Below, piece by piece: positions 1-5,489 of a stretch of DNA of 9,220 bases. The position numbers were made by a program, and so were the translations under genes. Source of the stretch: JAABRE01 sp964413275. GTDB lineage: Bacteria > Cyanobacteriota > Cyanobacteriia > Cyanobacteriales > JAABRE01. The DNA lies in the NCBI GenBank assembly GCA_964413275.1, contig CAYPSO010000144.1:1-9220 (forward strand), given 5' to 3'. The notes below the pieces were generated by a model. It did no database searches. It had not been told where the DNA came from and saw only the letters and a program-made list of their open reading frames with translations. Position 1 is the stretch's first letter. Every line of letters begins with the position of its first letter.

Positions 1-144
1 GATTGGATTATAGATTTAGGCCCAGAAGGGGGTTTTCGAGGAGGAGAAATTATTGCTTCTGGTACTCCTGAAGATGTGTCAAATTCATCCGTTTCTTATA
101 CCGGAAAATATCTGAAAAGTATTTTAACTCTTGAGAAAGTTTGA
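1..144 (+). CDS. uvrA: UvrABC excinuclease subunit A, C-terminal end (partial)
   Basis: This is the last 47 codons of a gene that begins before the window and stops at TGA 142-144. The peptide starts DWIIDLGPEGG, has a Gly-rich GGEIIASGTPEDV stretch and ends with SYTGKYLKSIL. That is the hallmark tail of UvrA, just after the second ABC signature and Walker B region, where the D-loop 'DLGPEGG' and 'GTPEEV' segments sit. UvrA is the ATP-dependent DNA damage sensor of nucleotide excision repair; it dimerises and loads UvrB onto lesions in the cytoplasm. Only the tail is visible, so the integrity of the zinc modules and Walker motifs cannot be judged. No obvious GC-rich terminator follows. The next gene on the right is on the opposite strand and converges with it across about 73 bp. 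Confidence 0.93.
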   Translation, partial: DWIIDLGPEGGFRGGEIIASGTPEDVSNSSVSYTGKYLKSILTLEKV

Positions 145-217
145 TTCAGTTATCAGTAGCATATCTTAAAGCATTGAGCAGTTAACGCCATACCTAAAAA
201 TTCATTAGTAGTTTCAT

Positions 218-529
218 CTAATCTTCTGTTGCTCCTGCTTCGAGTAAAAGTTGGATAATTTGAGGATTACCTACTTTTTTAGCTAAACTAAGGGCAGTAT
301 TTCCTTGATTATCTTTAATGTTAATATCTGAACTAGCAGATATTAAAAGTTTAATTATCTCTACATTTCTAGCTTCTATAGCTTTAATTAGAGAAGTTTT
401 TCCACTATCTTTTTCTTGAATATCAGGATTTGCTCCTGCTTTTAGCAGAATAGGAACTACGGAGATTCGATTATACTTACAAGCTCTATGTAATGCAGCC
501 TCACCACTAGAGCCTGGCATTTTAACCAT
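218..529 (-). CDS. Short ankyrin-repeat protein, possibly a fragment
   Basis: The frame encodes about three ankyrin repeats and little else. Repeat 1 is around GEAALHRACKYN...LLKAGANPDIQ, repeat 2 around GKTSLIKAIEARN...LLISASSDINIK, and repeat 3 around GNTALSLAKKVGN...LLLEAGATED, ending at TAG 218-220. Ankyrin repeats are protein-binding scaffolds; the partner here is unknown. The open frame extends upstream to 664, but that part lies antiparallel to nothing and over the better-supported 75-codon gene in another frame. It also lacks ankyrin character, so I place the start at ATG 527-529, which gives 103 residues. A second ATG at 518-520 is also possible. No good ribosome-binding site precedes either. 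The start lies only 4 bases past the stop of the upstream gene, so translational coupling is plausible. The first repeat begins almost at the N-terminus with no capping sequence, so this may be the tail of a larger lost gene. Confidence 0.6.
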   Translation of the reverse strand: MVKMPGSSGEAALHRACKYNRISVVPILLKAGANPDIQEKDSGKTSLIKAIEARNVEIIKLLISASSDINIKDNQGNTALSLAKKVGNPQIIQLLLEAGATED

Positions 530-533
530 GACA

Positions 534-761
534 TTAACATTCTTCAGTCTCCTCGTCATCAGGAAAAGTAGCTGTTGCATACTGTAAAGTATAGGCAACC
601 AAGTCGAGTTGATCCTGCTCTGTCCAAGTATCGCTATCATCAATAACAGCGATATTTTTTTCAACCAGACCGTTAAGGATTAGTGATGCTAACTGAAGCC
701 TTTCAGATGGCGAGAGGGTAGAGATGACCTGTGTATAAATTTCTTGGATAGTTGCCTGCAT
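534..761 (-). CDS. Small antitoxin-like protein (75 aa), orphan
   Basis: This encodes a 75-residue cytosolic protein with an N-terminal amphipathic helical part (IQEIYTQVISTLSPSERLQL, about residues 5-24), a middle ILNGLVEKN segment and an acidic, aromatic tail (DDSDTWTEQDQLDL... TFPDDEETEEC). I recognise it as a type common in cyanobacteria that often sits directly before a small toxin gene such as a MazF/PemK endoribonuclease, so an antitoxin role is likely but inferred. The start is well supported: AGGAGG at 770-775 lies 8 bases upstream of the ATG at 759-761. The stop is TAA at 534-536. No toxin follows; an ankyrin-repeat frame takes the expected place. I see no DNA-binding motif I could name. 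It shares about 130 bases with an upstream extension of the ankyrin frame, which I consider spurious. Confidence 0.75.
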   Translation of the reverse strand: MQATIQEIYTQVISTLSPSERLQLASLILNGLVEKNIAVIDDSDTWTEQDQLDLVAYTLQYATATFPDDEETEEC

Positions 762-769
762 AAAGTAAT

Positions 770-775
770 CCTCCT
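770..775 (-). promoter_or_regulatory. Strong Shine-Dalgarno site deciding the start of the antitoxin-like gene
   Basis: On the minus strand the sequence reads AGGAGG, then eight bases (ATTACTTT), then the ATG at 761-759. It is the best ribosome-binding site in the window. It shows that this small gene, and not the longer overlapping frame that starts at 664, is the translated one here. Confidence 0.8.
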
Positions 776-993
776 ATACTTAATTATCTTACGACACCAC
801 TACACCAATAAAAAAGTTTATCTAGTAAGCGTAACAGCTAACTAGACGAAAAGTTGTCATAGTTTTAAATGATGATTAATACTTTTTATTTTAGTTAGAA
901 GATTTTTGCCATAATTGCGTTTAACAGGAAAATTGCTGTAAATACTTCTAGTCAGATTTATTTTGAGAGGATCTTACCAAAGTAGGATAAAAT

Positions 994-1007
994 GTAATCT
1001 AGGCTAC
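994..1007 (+). promoter_or_regulatory. Candidate NtcA-type box upstream of the corrinoid adenosyltransferase gene
   Basis: The sequence GTA-ATCTAGGC-TAC fits the GTA-N8-TAC consensus of NtcA, the cyanobacterial nitrogen regulator. It ends 35 bases before the ATG at 1043. Candidate -10 elements overlap it (TAAAAT 988-993, TACAAT 1005-1010), which would suit repression better than classical activation, where the box lies about 22 bases upstream of the -10. With six fixed bases, chance matches are expected in a window this long, so this is only a candidate. Confidence 0.25.
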
Positions 1008-1042
1008 AATTTAGTTTTTTCTACAGCATTACAAGTAATTCT

Positions 1043-1642
1043 ATGACACCAGAACAATATCAACAAAAAATGCAAAAACGCAAGGAAATCCAAGAAAAAC
1101 GCCTTGCAGAAGCGTCTAGGCATAAAGGCTTAATTGTTGTCAAAACAGGTAATGGCAAGGGTAAAACAACCTCAGCTTTAGGGATTGTTTTACGTTCTTT
1201 GGGTCATGGTTATCGAGTGGCAATTGTGCAATTTATTAAGGGAGCATGGGAGCCAGCCGAAAAAGCAGTATTAGGCCAATGGTCGCATCAATTAGATTTT
1301 CATGCCATGGGAGAAGGATTTACTTGGGAGACACAAGATAAGGAAAGAGACACCCAAAAAGCTAATGAAGCATGGTTAAAAGGATTGGAATATATTCGTA
1401 ATCCTGAATATAAATTAGTATTATTAGATGAGATTAATGTTGCTTTAAAATTAGGGTATTTATCAATAGAAAATGTTTTAGCAGGATTAGCTGAAAAACC
1501 GAATGATTCCCATGTGATTTTAACAGGTAGAGGTGCGCCTCAAGAATTAATAGATCGAGCAGATTTAGTCACAGAAATGAAGTTAATTAAGCATCCATTT
1601 AAAGAACAAGGAATTAAAGCCCAAGCTGGAATTGAATTTTAA
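1043..1642 (+). CDS. cobO: Cob(I)yrinic acid a,c-diamide / cob(I)alamin adenosyltransferase
   Basis: This protein of 199 residues belongs to the BtuR/CobO/CobP family. The enzyme transfers the 5'-deoxyadenosyl group of ATP to the reduced cobalt of a corrinoid, giving the coenzyme form used in cobalamin (in many cyanobacteria pseudocobalamin) synthesis and salvage, in the cytoplasm. The family's P-loop GNGKGKTT is at residues 36-43, after a basic helical N-terminal extension of about 27 residues. Other family marks are VAIVQFIKG (59-67), the Walker B-like LVLLDEIN (125-132) and the late VILTGRGAP segment. Length is normal for the family. The start is ATG 1043-1045; no clear Shine-Dalgarno site precedes it, but no better in-frame start exists. 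The gene appears monocistronic, with 192 bp to the next gene, and has no cobalamin riboswitch that I can recognise upstream. The btuR name is equally valid; the substrate (biosynthetic intermediate or salvaged corrinoid) cannot be told from sequence. Confidence 0.93.
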   Translation: MTPEQYQQKMQKRKEIQEKRLAEASRHKGLIVVKTGNGKGKTTSALGIVLRSLGHGYRVAIVQFIKGAWEPAEKAVLGQWSHQLDFHAMGEGFTWETQDKERDTQKANEAWLKGLEYIRNPEYKLVLLDEINVALKLGYLSIENVLAGLAEKPNDSHVILTGRGAPQELIDRADLVTEMKLIKHPFKEQGIKAQAGIEF

Positions 1643-1655
1643 GAGAGTTCAGAAG

Positions 1656-1675
1656 TAGGGCTTGCTGAATAAAGA
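1656..1675. repeat. Possible solitary insertion-sequence end remnant
   Basis: The motif AGGGCTTGCTGAATAAA in the gap after cobO resembles, from memory, terminal inverted repeats of insertion sequences and MITEs spread in unicellular cyanobacteria. No matching inverted copy (TTTATTCAGCAAG) is present in the 192-bp gap, and no transposase frame is near. If it is an end, the rest has been lost. Confidence 0.25.
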
Positions 1676-1799
1676 TAAAATCCTTGTAAATCAATATTTT
1701 CAAAGGTACAAAAGAAAAATAAAATGAACGGTACTCACGGGAAAGGATGTAATACAAAAGTTAGCTCCCCTGAAATTTTTTGCTCTCTGTTAATTGTGC

Positions 1800-1823
1800 T
1801 ATTATAAGTACAGATATAAGTAC
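1800..1823 (+). promoter_or_regulatory. Probable autoregulated promoter/operator of the toxin-antitoxin pair
   Basis: ATAAGTAC occurs twice, at 1804-1811 and 1816-1823, so two GTAC palindromic cores lie 12 bp apart, one helical turn. A possible -10 hexamer TATTAT at 1800-1805 overlaps the first box, and the antitoxin ATG follows at 1835. From established work on E. coli yefM-yoeB, the antitoxin-toxin complex binds paired palindromes with TGTACA cores at about this spacing. The match here is to the GTAC centre only. The -35 element is poor (TTTTTG at 1777-1782 with a 17-bp spacer). Confidence 0.45.
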
Positions 1824-1834
1824 CTAAGTTCTTT

Positions 1835-2128
1835 ATGTTAGCTAAACAAACCAACTATACCAATTTGCGCCAAAACCTAGCATCTGTTTTAGATGAAGTT
1901 ATTGAAGACAGGGGATGTGTGATAGTTAGTCGAACAGGGAAAGAAGATGTAGCAATCATAGCTGCGGCGGAACTTTCTAATATGATGGAAACTCTCCATT
2001 TATTAAAATCACCTGCTAATGCTAAAAAACTGTTTGCTGCTATGGAAAGAGCAGACAAACTTGAAGGAGTTCAAGTAGAATCTCAAAGCTTGGAACAACT
2101 TTGTGAGGAATTAACAGTTGACGAATAG
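1835..2128 (+). CDS. Type II antitoxin, Phd/YefM family
   Basis: This protein of 97 residues has the Phd/YefM fold: an N-terminal DNA-binding domain starting ANYTNLRQNL-like (here TNYTNLRQNLASVLDEV, residues 6-22) and the VIVSRTGKEDVAIIAAAEL core, which ends in the family's 'xxLS...MxETLxLL' segment (about residues 47-57). An acidic, probably disordered C-terminal tail (residues about 75-97) would wrap and neutralise the toxin. It should bind YoeB and repress its own promoter, where two GTAC boxes lie. The ATG at 1835-1837 has no clear ribosome-binding site. The gene overlaps the toxin gene by 11 bases, the usual arrangement for coupled translation. Length is slightly above the typical 83-90 residues. 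The functional assignment is strong because the cognate toxin is adjacent and intact. Confidence 0.9.
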   Translation: MLAKQTNYTNLRQNLASVLDEVIEDRGCVIVSRTGKEDVAIIAAAELSNMMETLHLLKSPANAKKLFAAMERADKLEGVQVESQSLEQLCEELTVDE

Positions 2129-2384
2129 AGCGGTGATTTTTGATTCCCAATTTAGAGAAGATTTGCGTTGGTGGTTTAGTAAAGATAAAAAAGCAAGTGA
2201 GCGCATTTTAAATCTAATTGAAGCTAATATTTTAAATCCTTTTGAAGGTATTGGAAAACCAGAACATCTTAAATATTTTTCAGGATCAAGATGGTCGAGA
2301 CGAATTACTCAAGAACATAGATTAGTATATCAAGTAAGCTCAGATAAAATCATTTTCTTACAGTGTAGATATCACTACGAGTAA
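2118..2384 (+). CDS. yoeB: Type II toxin, Txe/YoeB family ribosome-dependent mRNA endonuclease
   Basis: The 88-residue product matches E. coli YoeB almost from end to end. It has the FREDLRWW helix (residues 12-19), GKPEHLKYFSG (47-56), WSRRITQEHRLVYQV (59-73) and the terminal QCRYHYE. The catalytic set expected from YoeB is present: Glu50 (E46 of E. coli), the Arg pair in WSRR and the His86-Tyr87 pair near the C-terminus. The toxin should cut mRNA in the ribosomal A site when the antitoxin is degraded. Translation most likely starts at TTG 2118-2120, seven bases after GAGGAA (2105-2110), giving an 11-base overlap with the antitoxin gene. A GTG at 2133-2135 would cut residues that align with the first strand. 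No frameshift or lost active-site residue is visible, so the pair should be functional. The gene converges with mltG across 35 bp of AT-rich DNA without a clear terminator. Confidence 0.92.
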   Translation: MTNRAVIFDSQFREDLRWWFSKDKKASERILNLIEANILNPFEGIGKPEHLKYFSGSRWSRRITQEHRLVYQVSSDKIIFLQCRYHYE

Positions 2385-2419
2385 CTGATGTTACGCAAAA
2401 TCAAAATAATTGATTAAGA

Positions 2420-3499
2420 TCAATTTCCATTTCTAACTTGTTGGCGAATCTTGATAGTGGCATTATTATGCTCTCTTAAAGTTTTACTAAAAACATGAGT
2501 GCCATCATAACGAGCTACAAAATATAAATAATCTGTTTTTTCAGGATTGAGAGTTGCTGCTAAACTAGCTTTACCCGGACTAGCTATGGCAGTAGGGGGT
2601 AAACCCGGATTAATATAAGTATTATAAGCATTATTTGTTCTAACTTCTTTAATCGTTAAAGGGCGATCCTTTGTTTGTTTAATTCCTAATCCATATTCCA
2701 CAGTTGGATCTGTTTGTAAAGGCATTCCTATTCTTAATCTATTAATAAATACTCCGGCAATAATTTGCCTTTCATCAGAAATCACAGCTTCTTTTTCGAC
2801 AATACTTCCTAATGTCACCCATTCTTTAATACTGAAATTGGTATTATTTCCTGCTTGTTTGTAGATGGGTAAAGCGACATTTTCAAATGCTTTTAACATA
2901 ATATTAATTACCATATCTACAGTAATTGTACCTGTCGGAATTGTATATGTATCGGGGTATAAAAAGCCTTCTAAATGGGGTAAATTCTCCGGTAACCAAG
3001 GGTACTTCTCTCTAGGAATTCTTTTTGTAGCGGCAATAAATTCCTGTGCAGAGAAAAAGCCTAATGATTCAAAATAATTAGCCATATCTTGAATTGACCA
3101 GCCTTCAGGTATAGTAAAACTGGTTTCTATAACTTTACCTTGTCTAATTTTATCAGCAATTTCTGGCAAAGATTCTTGATAGGAAAATTGATAATTACCT
3201 GCTTTATATTGATAATTCTCGTGATTAATTTTTAGCCAAAAACTCCATATTTTCCAAGCATTAAAAGACCGAATTAGACCAATTTGTTCTAACTCTCGGC
3301 CAATTTGTTGTCCTGATGTGCCAGAAGGTATAGAAATTTGTACTAAATCGGTTATGCTTCCTAATTCTTCTTTTTTTGCCTTAATTGGTGAAAGCATCCA
3401 ATTCCACCAATGCCAACTTTGCCAAACACATAATCCCATAATCAAGGGCAATAATAAAAGGTAATTAAATGATTTGAAAGAACTATTTTTTAAGTCCAT
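2420..3499 (-). CDS. mltG: Endolytic murein transglycosylase MltG (YceG-like)
   Basis: MltG cleaves nascent glycan strands inside peptidoglycan and is thought to set the chain end during synthesis. It is anchored in the inner membrane with its domain in the periplasm. Numbered from the TTG frame opening at 3511, a hydrophobic anchor spans about residues 16-33. A LysM-like region (IPSGTSGQQIGRELEQIGLI) follows, then the catalytic domain with EGFLYPDTY (181-189), the active-site LGSIVEKEA (Glu239), PLQTDPTVEYG (264-274) and NAYNTYINPGLPPTAIASPG (294-313), and finally YFVARYDGTHVFSKTLREHN. Nothing essential looks missing. I prefer ATG 3499-3497, which follows a weak GAGAAAA; a TTG at 3511 would add four residues. 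The DUF3727 gene lies 55 bp upstream on the same strand, a pairing I know from other cyanobacteria, so the two are probably cotranscribed. The end converges with yoeB. Confidence 0.93.
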   Translation of the reverse strand: MDLKNSSFKSFNYLLLLPLIMGLCVWQSWHWWNWMLSPIKAKKEELGSITDLVQISIPSGTSGQQIGRELEQIGLIRSFNAWKIWSFWLKINHENYQYKAGNYQFSYQESLPEIADKIRQGKVIETSFTIPEGWSIQDMANYFESLGFFSAQEFIAATKRIPREKYPWLPENLPHLEGFLYPDTYTIPTGTITVDMVINIMLKAFENVALPIYKQAGNNTNFSIKEWVTLGSIVEKEAVISDERQIIAGVFINRLRIGMPLQTDPTVEYGLGIKQTKDRPLTIKEVRTNNAYNTYINPGLPPTAIASPGKASLAATLNPEKTDYLYFVARYDGTHVFSKTLREHNNATIKIRQQVRNGN

Positions 3500-3554
3500 T
3501 GATTTTCTCAAAATTTTATTTCAAATATCTATTTTTTATAAACCCAGATATGTT

Positions 3555-4133
3555 TTAATCCAATTCATCAAAAAGTAATTCTTCTAAAATTGGTTGTATT
3601 TGTTTATCTTCAGGTGAGATTAATTCTAAATTACCATCAGGAGTCTGACGAGCAAAAAACATTAAAGGTGCTAAAGGAGTATAAATTTGATATTTTTGTT
3701 CTTTATGATAAAAACTAGCTAAAAATTGTAGTTCTTCAGGAGAAAGCTCGTTAGATTCTTCCTCCATTTCTAAGGTTAAAATATCATCTTCTTCTAAAGG
3801 CGGCAATTCTCCACTAGCAGTTAAGGTGAAAGCACTATATTTTAAAGTAAGATTTAATTCAGCTAAAACTGCTTTAGCATCAGGAAAAAGTTCTTCTAAT
3901 TCTTCCTCTTCTTCGATAAAAATAGCTTCTGCTCCATCTTCATCTTCATCTTCATCATCCCAGGCAAGAATAATGATGGGTAAGTCTCTAGGTTGCAAAA
4001 GTAAATAGGTATAATACCCATATTCGAGGGAATGTTCAATATAACATTCAAGTGCTCTGTTACGCTCGTCTGTAAGCGTAATAGTTTCTAAATCATCTGA
4101 TTCATTATCTTGAGGTAAATGAGATGAGGCCAT
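3555..4133 (-). CDS. DUF3727 domain protein, function unknown
   Basis: This encodes a 192-residue soluble, strongly acidic protein. The first half (about 17-65) reads as a beta-rich module, ITLTDERNRALECYIEHS followed by YYTYLLLQPRDLPIIILAW, the type shared with DUF1292-like domains. Then come a run of Asp and Glu (about 59-83, WDDEDEDEDGAEA then EEEEELEELFPDA) and a second half ending in YQIYTPLAPLMFFARQTPDGNLELISPED, typical of DUF3727. I recognise the family as conserved in cyanobacteria next to mltG, with relatives in plant plastids, but no biochemical role is established to my knowledge. There are no signal peptide or membrane segments. The start is ATG 4133-4131; GGAG lies 13 bases upstream, farther than ideal. 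A good promoter with an embedded palindrome lies about 36-65 bp upstream. The acidic run is encoded by a short CATCTT hexamer repeat. Confidence 0.82.
   Translation of the reverse strand: MASSHLPQDNESDDLETITLTDERNRALECYIEHSLEYGYYTYLLLQPRDLPIIILAWDDEDEDEDGAEAIFIEEEEELEELFPDAKAVLAELNLTLKYSAFTLTASGELPPLEEDDILTLEMEEESNELSPEELQFLASFYHKEQKYQIYTPLAPLMFFARQTPDGNLELISPEDKQIQPILEELLFDELD
3935..3952 (-). repeat. In-frame hexanucleotide repeat coding an Asp-Glu run
   Basis: CATCTT occurs three times in tandem on the plus strand (3935-3940, 3941-3946, 3947-3952), followed by CATCATCC. Read on the minus strand it encodes alternating Asp and Glu in the DUF3727 protein. Any change in copy number by six bases would keep the frame and only lengthen or shorten the acidic linker. 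Confidence 0.7.
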
Positions 4134-4168
4134 ATTCTATGCAATACTCCTAATACACATAGCAAAAT

Positions 4169-4198
4169 ATAGTAGGTTAAAATGTTAACCTCTGTAAA
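4169..4198 (-). promoter_or_regulatory. Probable promoter of DUF3727-mltG with an operator-like palindrome
   Basis: On the minus strand a -35 element TTTACA (4198-4193) and a -10 element TACTAT (4174-4169) are separated by 18 bp. Inside that spacer lies an inverted repeat with arms GGTTAA (4175-4180) and TTAACC (4185-4190) and a 4-base loop. The DUF3727 ATG lies 35 bases beyond the -10. The palindrome's position between the two promoter elements is what a repressor site would look like; the regulator is unknown. Confidence 0.5.
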
Positions 4199-4285
4199 CT
4201 TCAGAATATCATGGGAAGGTCTCATCGTTTATTGCTTATTAGTTATTTAACGTGAGTTCAACGAAACTAGGTTATGGTAAATTTT

Positions 4286-4318
4286 AGTAGTCAGTAGTCA
4301 GTAGTCAGTAGTCAGTAG
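4286..4318. repeat. AGTAGTC heptad tandem repeat, left tract
   Basis: Four perfect AGTAGTC units start at 4286, 4293, 4300 and 4307, followed by a partial AGTAG at 4314-4318. Seven-base repeats of this kind are well known in cyanobacterial intergenic DNA. The tract is cut off abruptly by a GC-rich segment and resumes after it. Confidence 0.9.
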
Positions 4319-4436
4319 CGGTTGAGGGGTGGCGAGCGGTGAGCAGGCTCACCAAGAGAGGTCTCCTCGCAAGGGGCTGTCTTCGGAGGTTGCCTCCGAA
4401 GTTTATACGCCCCGCCATACCCAATCAACCAAGAGA
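4319..4436. repeat. 118-bp GC-rich multi-hairpin element inside the heptad tract
   Basis: This segment has 71 G or C bases out of 118 (60%), far above its surroundings. Its ends are inverted: GGTTGA at 4320-4325 against TCAACC at 4425-4430, continued imperfectly by GGG-T-GGCG (4327-4334) against CGCC-ATA-CCC (4413-4422). Inside are two perfect hairpins: GGTGAGC/GCTCACC (4338-4344 and 4347-4353, loop AG) and CTTCGGAGG/CCTCCGAAG (4381-4389 and 4393-4401, loop TTG). A small GAGG/CCTC stem lies between them (4358-4361 and 4365-4368). The whole could fold as a closed stem with internal branches. CCAAGAGAG occurs twice (4352-4360 and 4429-4437). There is no ATG on the plus strand and no convincing protein. 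It resembles a small non-autonomous mobile or REP-type element, or a structured RNA; neither is proven. Confidence 0.6.
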
Positions 4437-4459
4437 GTCAGTAGTCAGTAGTCAGTAGT
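4437..4459. repeat. AGTAGTC heptad tandem repeat, right tract
   Basis: After GTC (4437-4439), AGTAGTC units follow at 4440-4446 and 4447-4453, with a final AGTAGT at 4454-4459. It is the continuation of the left tract, so the GC-rich segment between them most simply arrived by insertion into a longer heptad array. There is no clear target duplication. Confidence 0.88.
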
Positions 4460-4500
4460 TACAATAGTTAATATAATTGGTATCTATTATCATTTATAAA

Positions 4501-4521
4501 TGTTCAATGTTTATTGTTCAA
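4501..4521. repeat. TGTTCAA-type heptad repeat overlapping the glycosyltransferase stop codon
   Basis: Three seven-base units, TGTTCAA, TGTTTAT and TGTTCAA, begin at 4501, 4508 and 4515. The stop codon of the minus-strand glycosyltransferase gene (4518-4520) lies in the third unit. The repeat has therefore reached or formed the 3' end of that gene. Confidence 0.65.
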
Positions 4522-5489
4522 TGATTGGTCAAGTAAACAATTTCTTTAGCTAATTCGGGTAAAATACTATCTTTTTGTCCTTTAGTCATAGATTGAGAAC
4601 AAATTAAATCGATAGGAGTTTTTATTAATTCGATTATATTACTTTTATTATTTATTAATTTCCATGTATTAATTGGTATTTCTTTTAATAACCAACGACT
4701 CAAACGATAGCTAATTTCTTTACTCGTTAAATTTCTTTTTAAAGGAAGATTATATAATTGATTTAGATAGCTATAAGAGCGACCATAACGAAACCATTGA
4801 CTCTTTAATTCTTTTATATTTTGTCGATGCCTATGACGAATAATTGCTTCTGGGGTAAATTGAATTTGCCAATTAGTTTCCCTTAAAATACGCCAACAAA
4901 TATCTGCATCTCCTCCTGTCGTTAAATACGGCCTAAATAAACCGATTTCTTGAAAACATTGTTTTCTAATTGCTAAATTCGCTGTTTGTCCATAGGGACA
5001 AAATGGATTTTCTAAAGTAAATTTTTGAGAAAGGGTATTTTTTAATTCTGCATATTTTTCTAATAAGTTATCCCCCGGTAAAGCGATTATTTCTCCTACT
5101 AATATTCCTATTTCTTCTTTAGTAAATCCTTGCATTAATTTTTCCAACCAATCAAAATTAGGTCGGCAATCTGCATCAGTAAAAGCAATAATATCATATT
5201 TAGATTTTCTAATACCTTCATTTCTTGCTGCATAGGAACTTTGAATCTTATTTTCAGTTAAATAAACCAGAGGAAAACCTTTTTCATTAGCTTCTATTAC
5301 AGCTTCTTTTAAAAGAATATCGGTGCGATCGCTACTATTATTATTTATTAATAAATATTCTACTTTATTAGTAGGATAAGTTTGGTTATATAAACAATTA
5401 ATTAGTTCCTTTAGATCGTCTTCTCCGTTATAAATTGGGATTATTACAGAAACCTCTGGTAAAAATTTATGATTTATACTTTCAACCAT
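4518..5489 (-). CDS. Family 2 glycosyltransferase
   Basis: This is a 323-residue GT-A fold inverting glycosyltransferase that would move a sugar from a nucleotide-sugar donor to a glycan, lipid or protein acceptor. The family signature VSVIIPIYNGEDDL is at 13-26, NNNSSDRT at 49-56, AARNEGI at 87-93 and the metal-binding DAD at 105-107 (FTDADC). A TANLAIRK segment is at 169-176 and GGDADICWR at 192-200 supplies the likely catalytic acidic residues, followed by HRHRQNI. The C-terminal 100 residues are basic and helical but show no clear membrane helix, so the enzyme is probably cytosolic or membrane-associated. The ATG at 5489 lies inside the sulfotransferase gene with a 16-base overlap, and AGAGA stands 9 bases before it, indicating coupled translation. 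Donor and acceptor cannot be deduced. Its pairing with a sulfotransferase suggests tailoring of a surface glycan. Confidence 0.9.
   Translation of the reverse strand: MVESINHKFLPEVSVIIPIYNGEDDLKELINCLYNQTYPTNKVEYLLINNNSSDRTDILLKEAVIEANEKGFPLVYLTENKIQSSYAARNEGIRKSKYDIIAFTDADCRPNFDWLEKLMQGFTKEEIGILVGEIIALPGDNLLEKYAELKNTLSQKFTLENPFCPYGQTANLAIRKQCFQEIGLFRPYLTTGGDADICWRILRETNWQIQFTPEAIIRHRHRQNIKELKSQWFRYGRSYSYLNQLYNLPLKRNLTSKEISYRLSRWLLKEIPINTWKLINNKSNIIELIKTPIDLICSQSMTKGQKDSILPELAKEIVYLTNH
5325..5332. repeat. HIP1 octamer
   Basis: A perfect GCGATCGC palindrome, the highly iterated octamer of cyanobacterial genomes, lies within the glycosyltransferase gene. It supports the host assignment. Confidence 0.9.

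Noticed and set aside
530..664. 45-codon N-terminal extension of the ankyrin frame (start at 664)
   Set aside because: It overlaps the 75-codon gene, which has a perfect AGGAGG site and familiar sequence. The extension is not ankyrin-like and has no ribosome-binding site.
821..846. TCTAGT/ACTAGA inverted repeat in the gap upstream of cobO
   Set aside because: Arms of only 6 bp with a 14-base gap in AT-rich DNA; no promoter or gene feature lines up with it.
776..1042. Possible cobalamin riboswitch upstream of cobO
   Set aside because: I could not recognise the B12 box or the conserved core in this 267-bp AT-rich gap.
1855..2058. Minus-strand open frame of 67 codons
   Set aside because: It lies wholly inside the antitoxin gene on the opposite strand and has no recognisable domain or start signal.
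2865..3077. Plus-strand open frame of 70 codons
   Set aside because: It is antisense to mltG, whose conserved motifs cover the same bases.
3826..4008. Plus-strand Ser-rich open frame of 60 codons
   Set aside because: The Ser run is the complement of the Asp/Glu codons of the DUF3727 gene, not a real protein.
4381..4401. Rho-independent terminator for the glycosyltransferase or ispD group
   Set aside because: The 9-bp stem is strong, but neither strand has a proper T-run after it, and it lies well past the stop codon inside a larger folded element.
4286..4459. CRISPR-like array
   Set aside because: The repeats are 7 bp in direct tandem with no regular spacers, and the single interruption is a structured 118-bp block. 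No cas genes are present.
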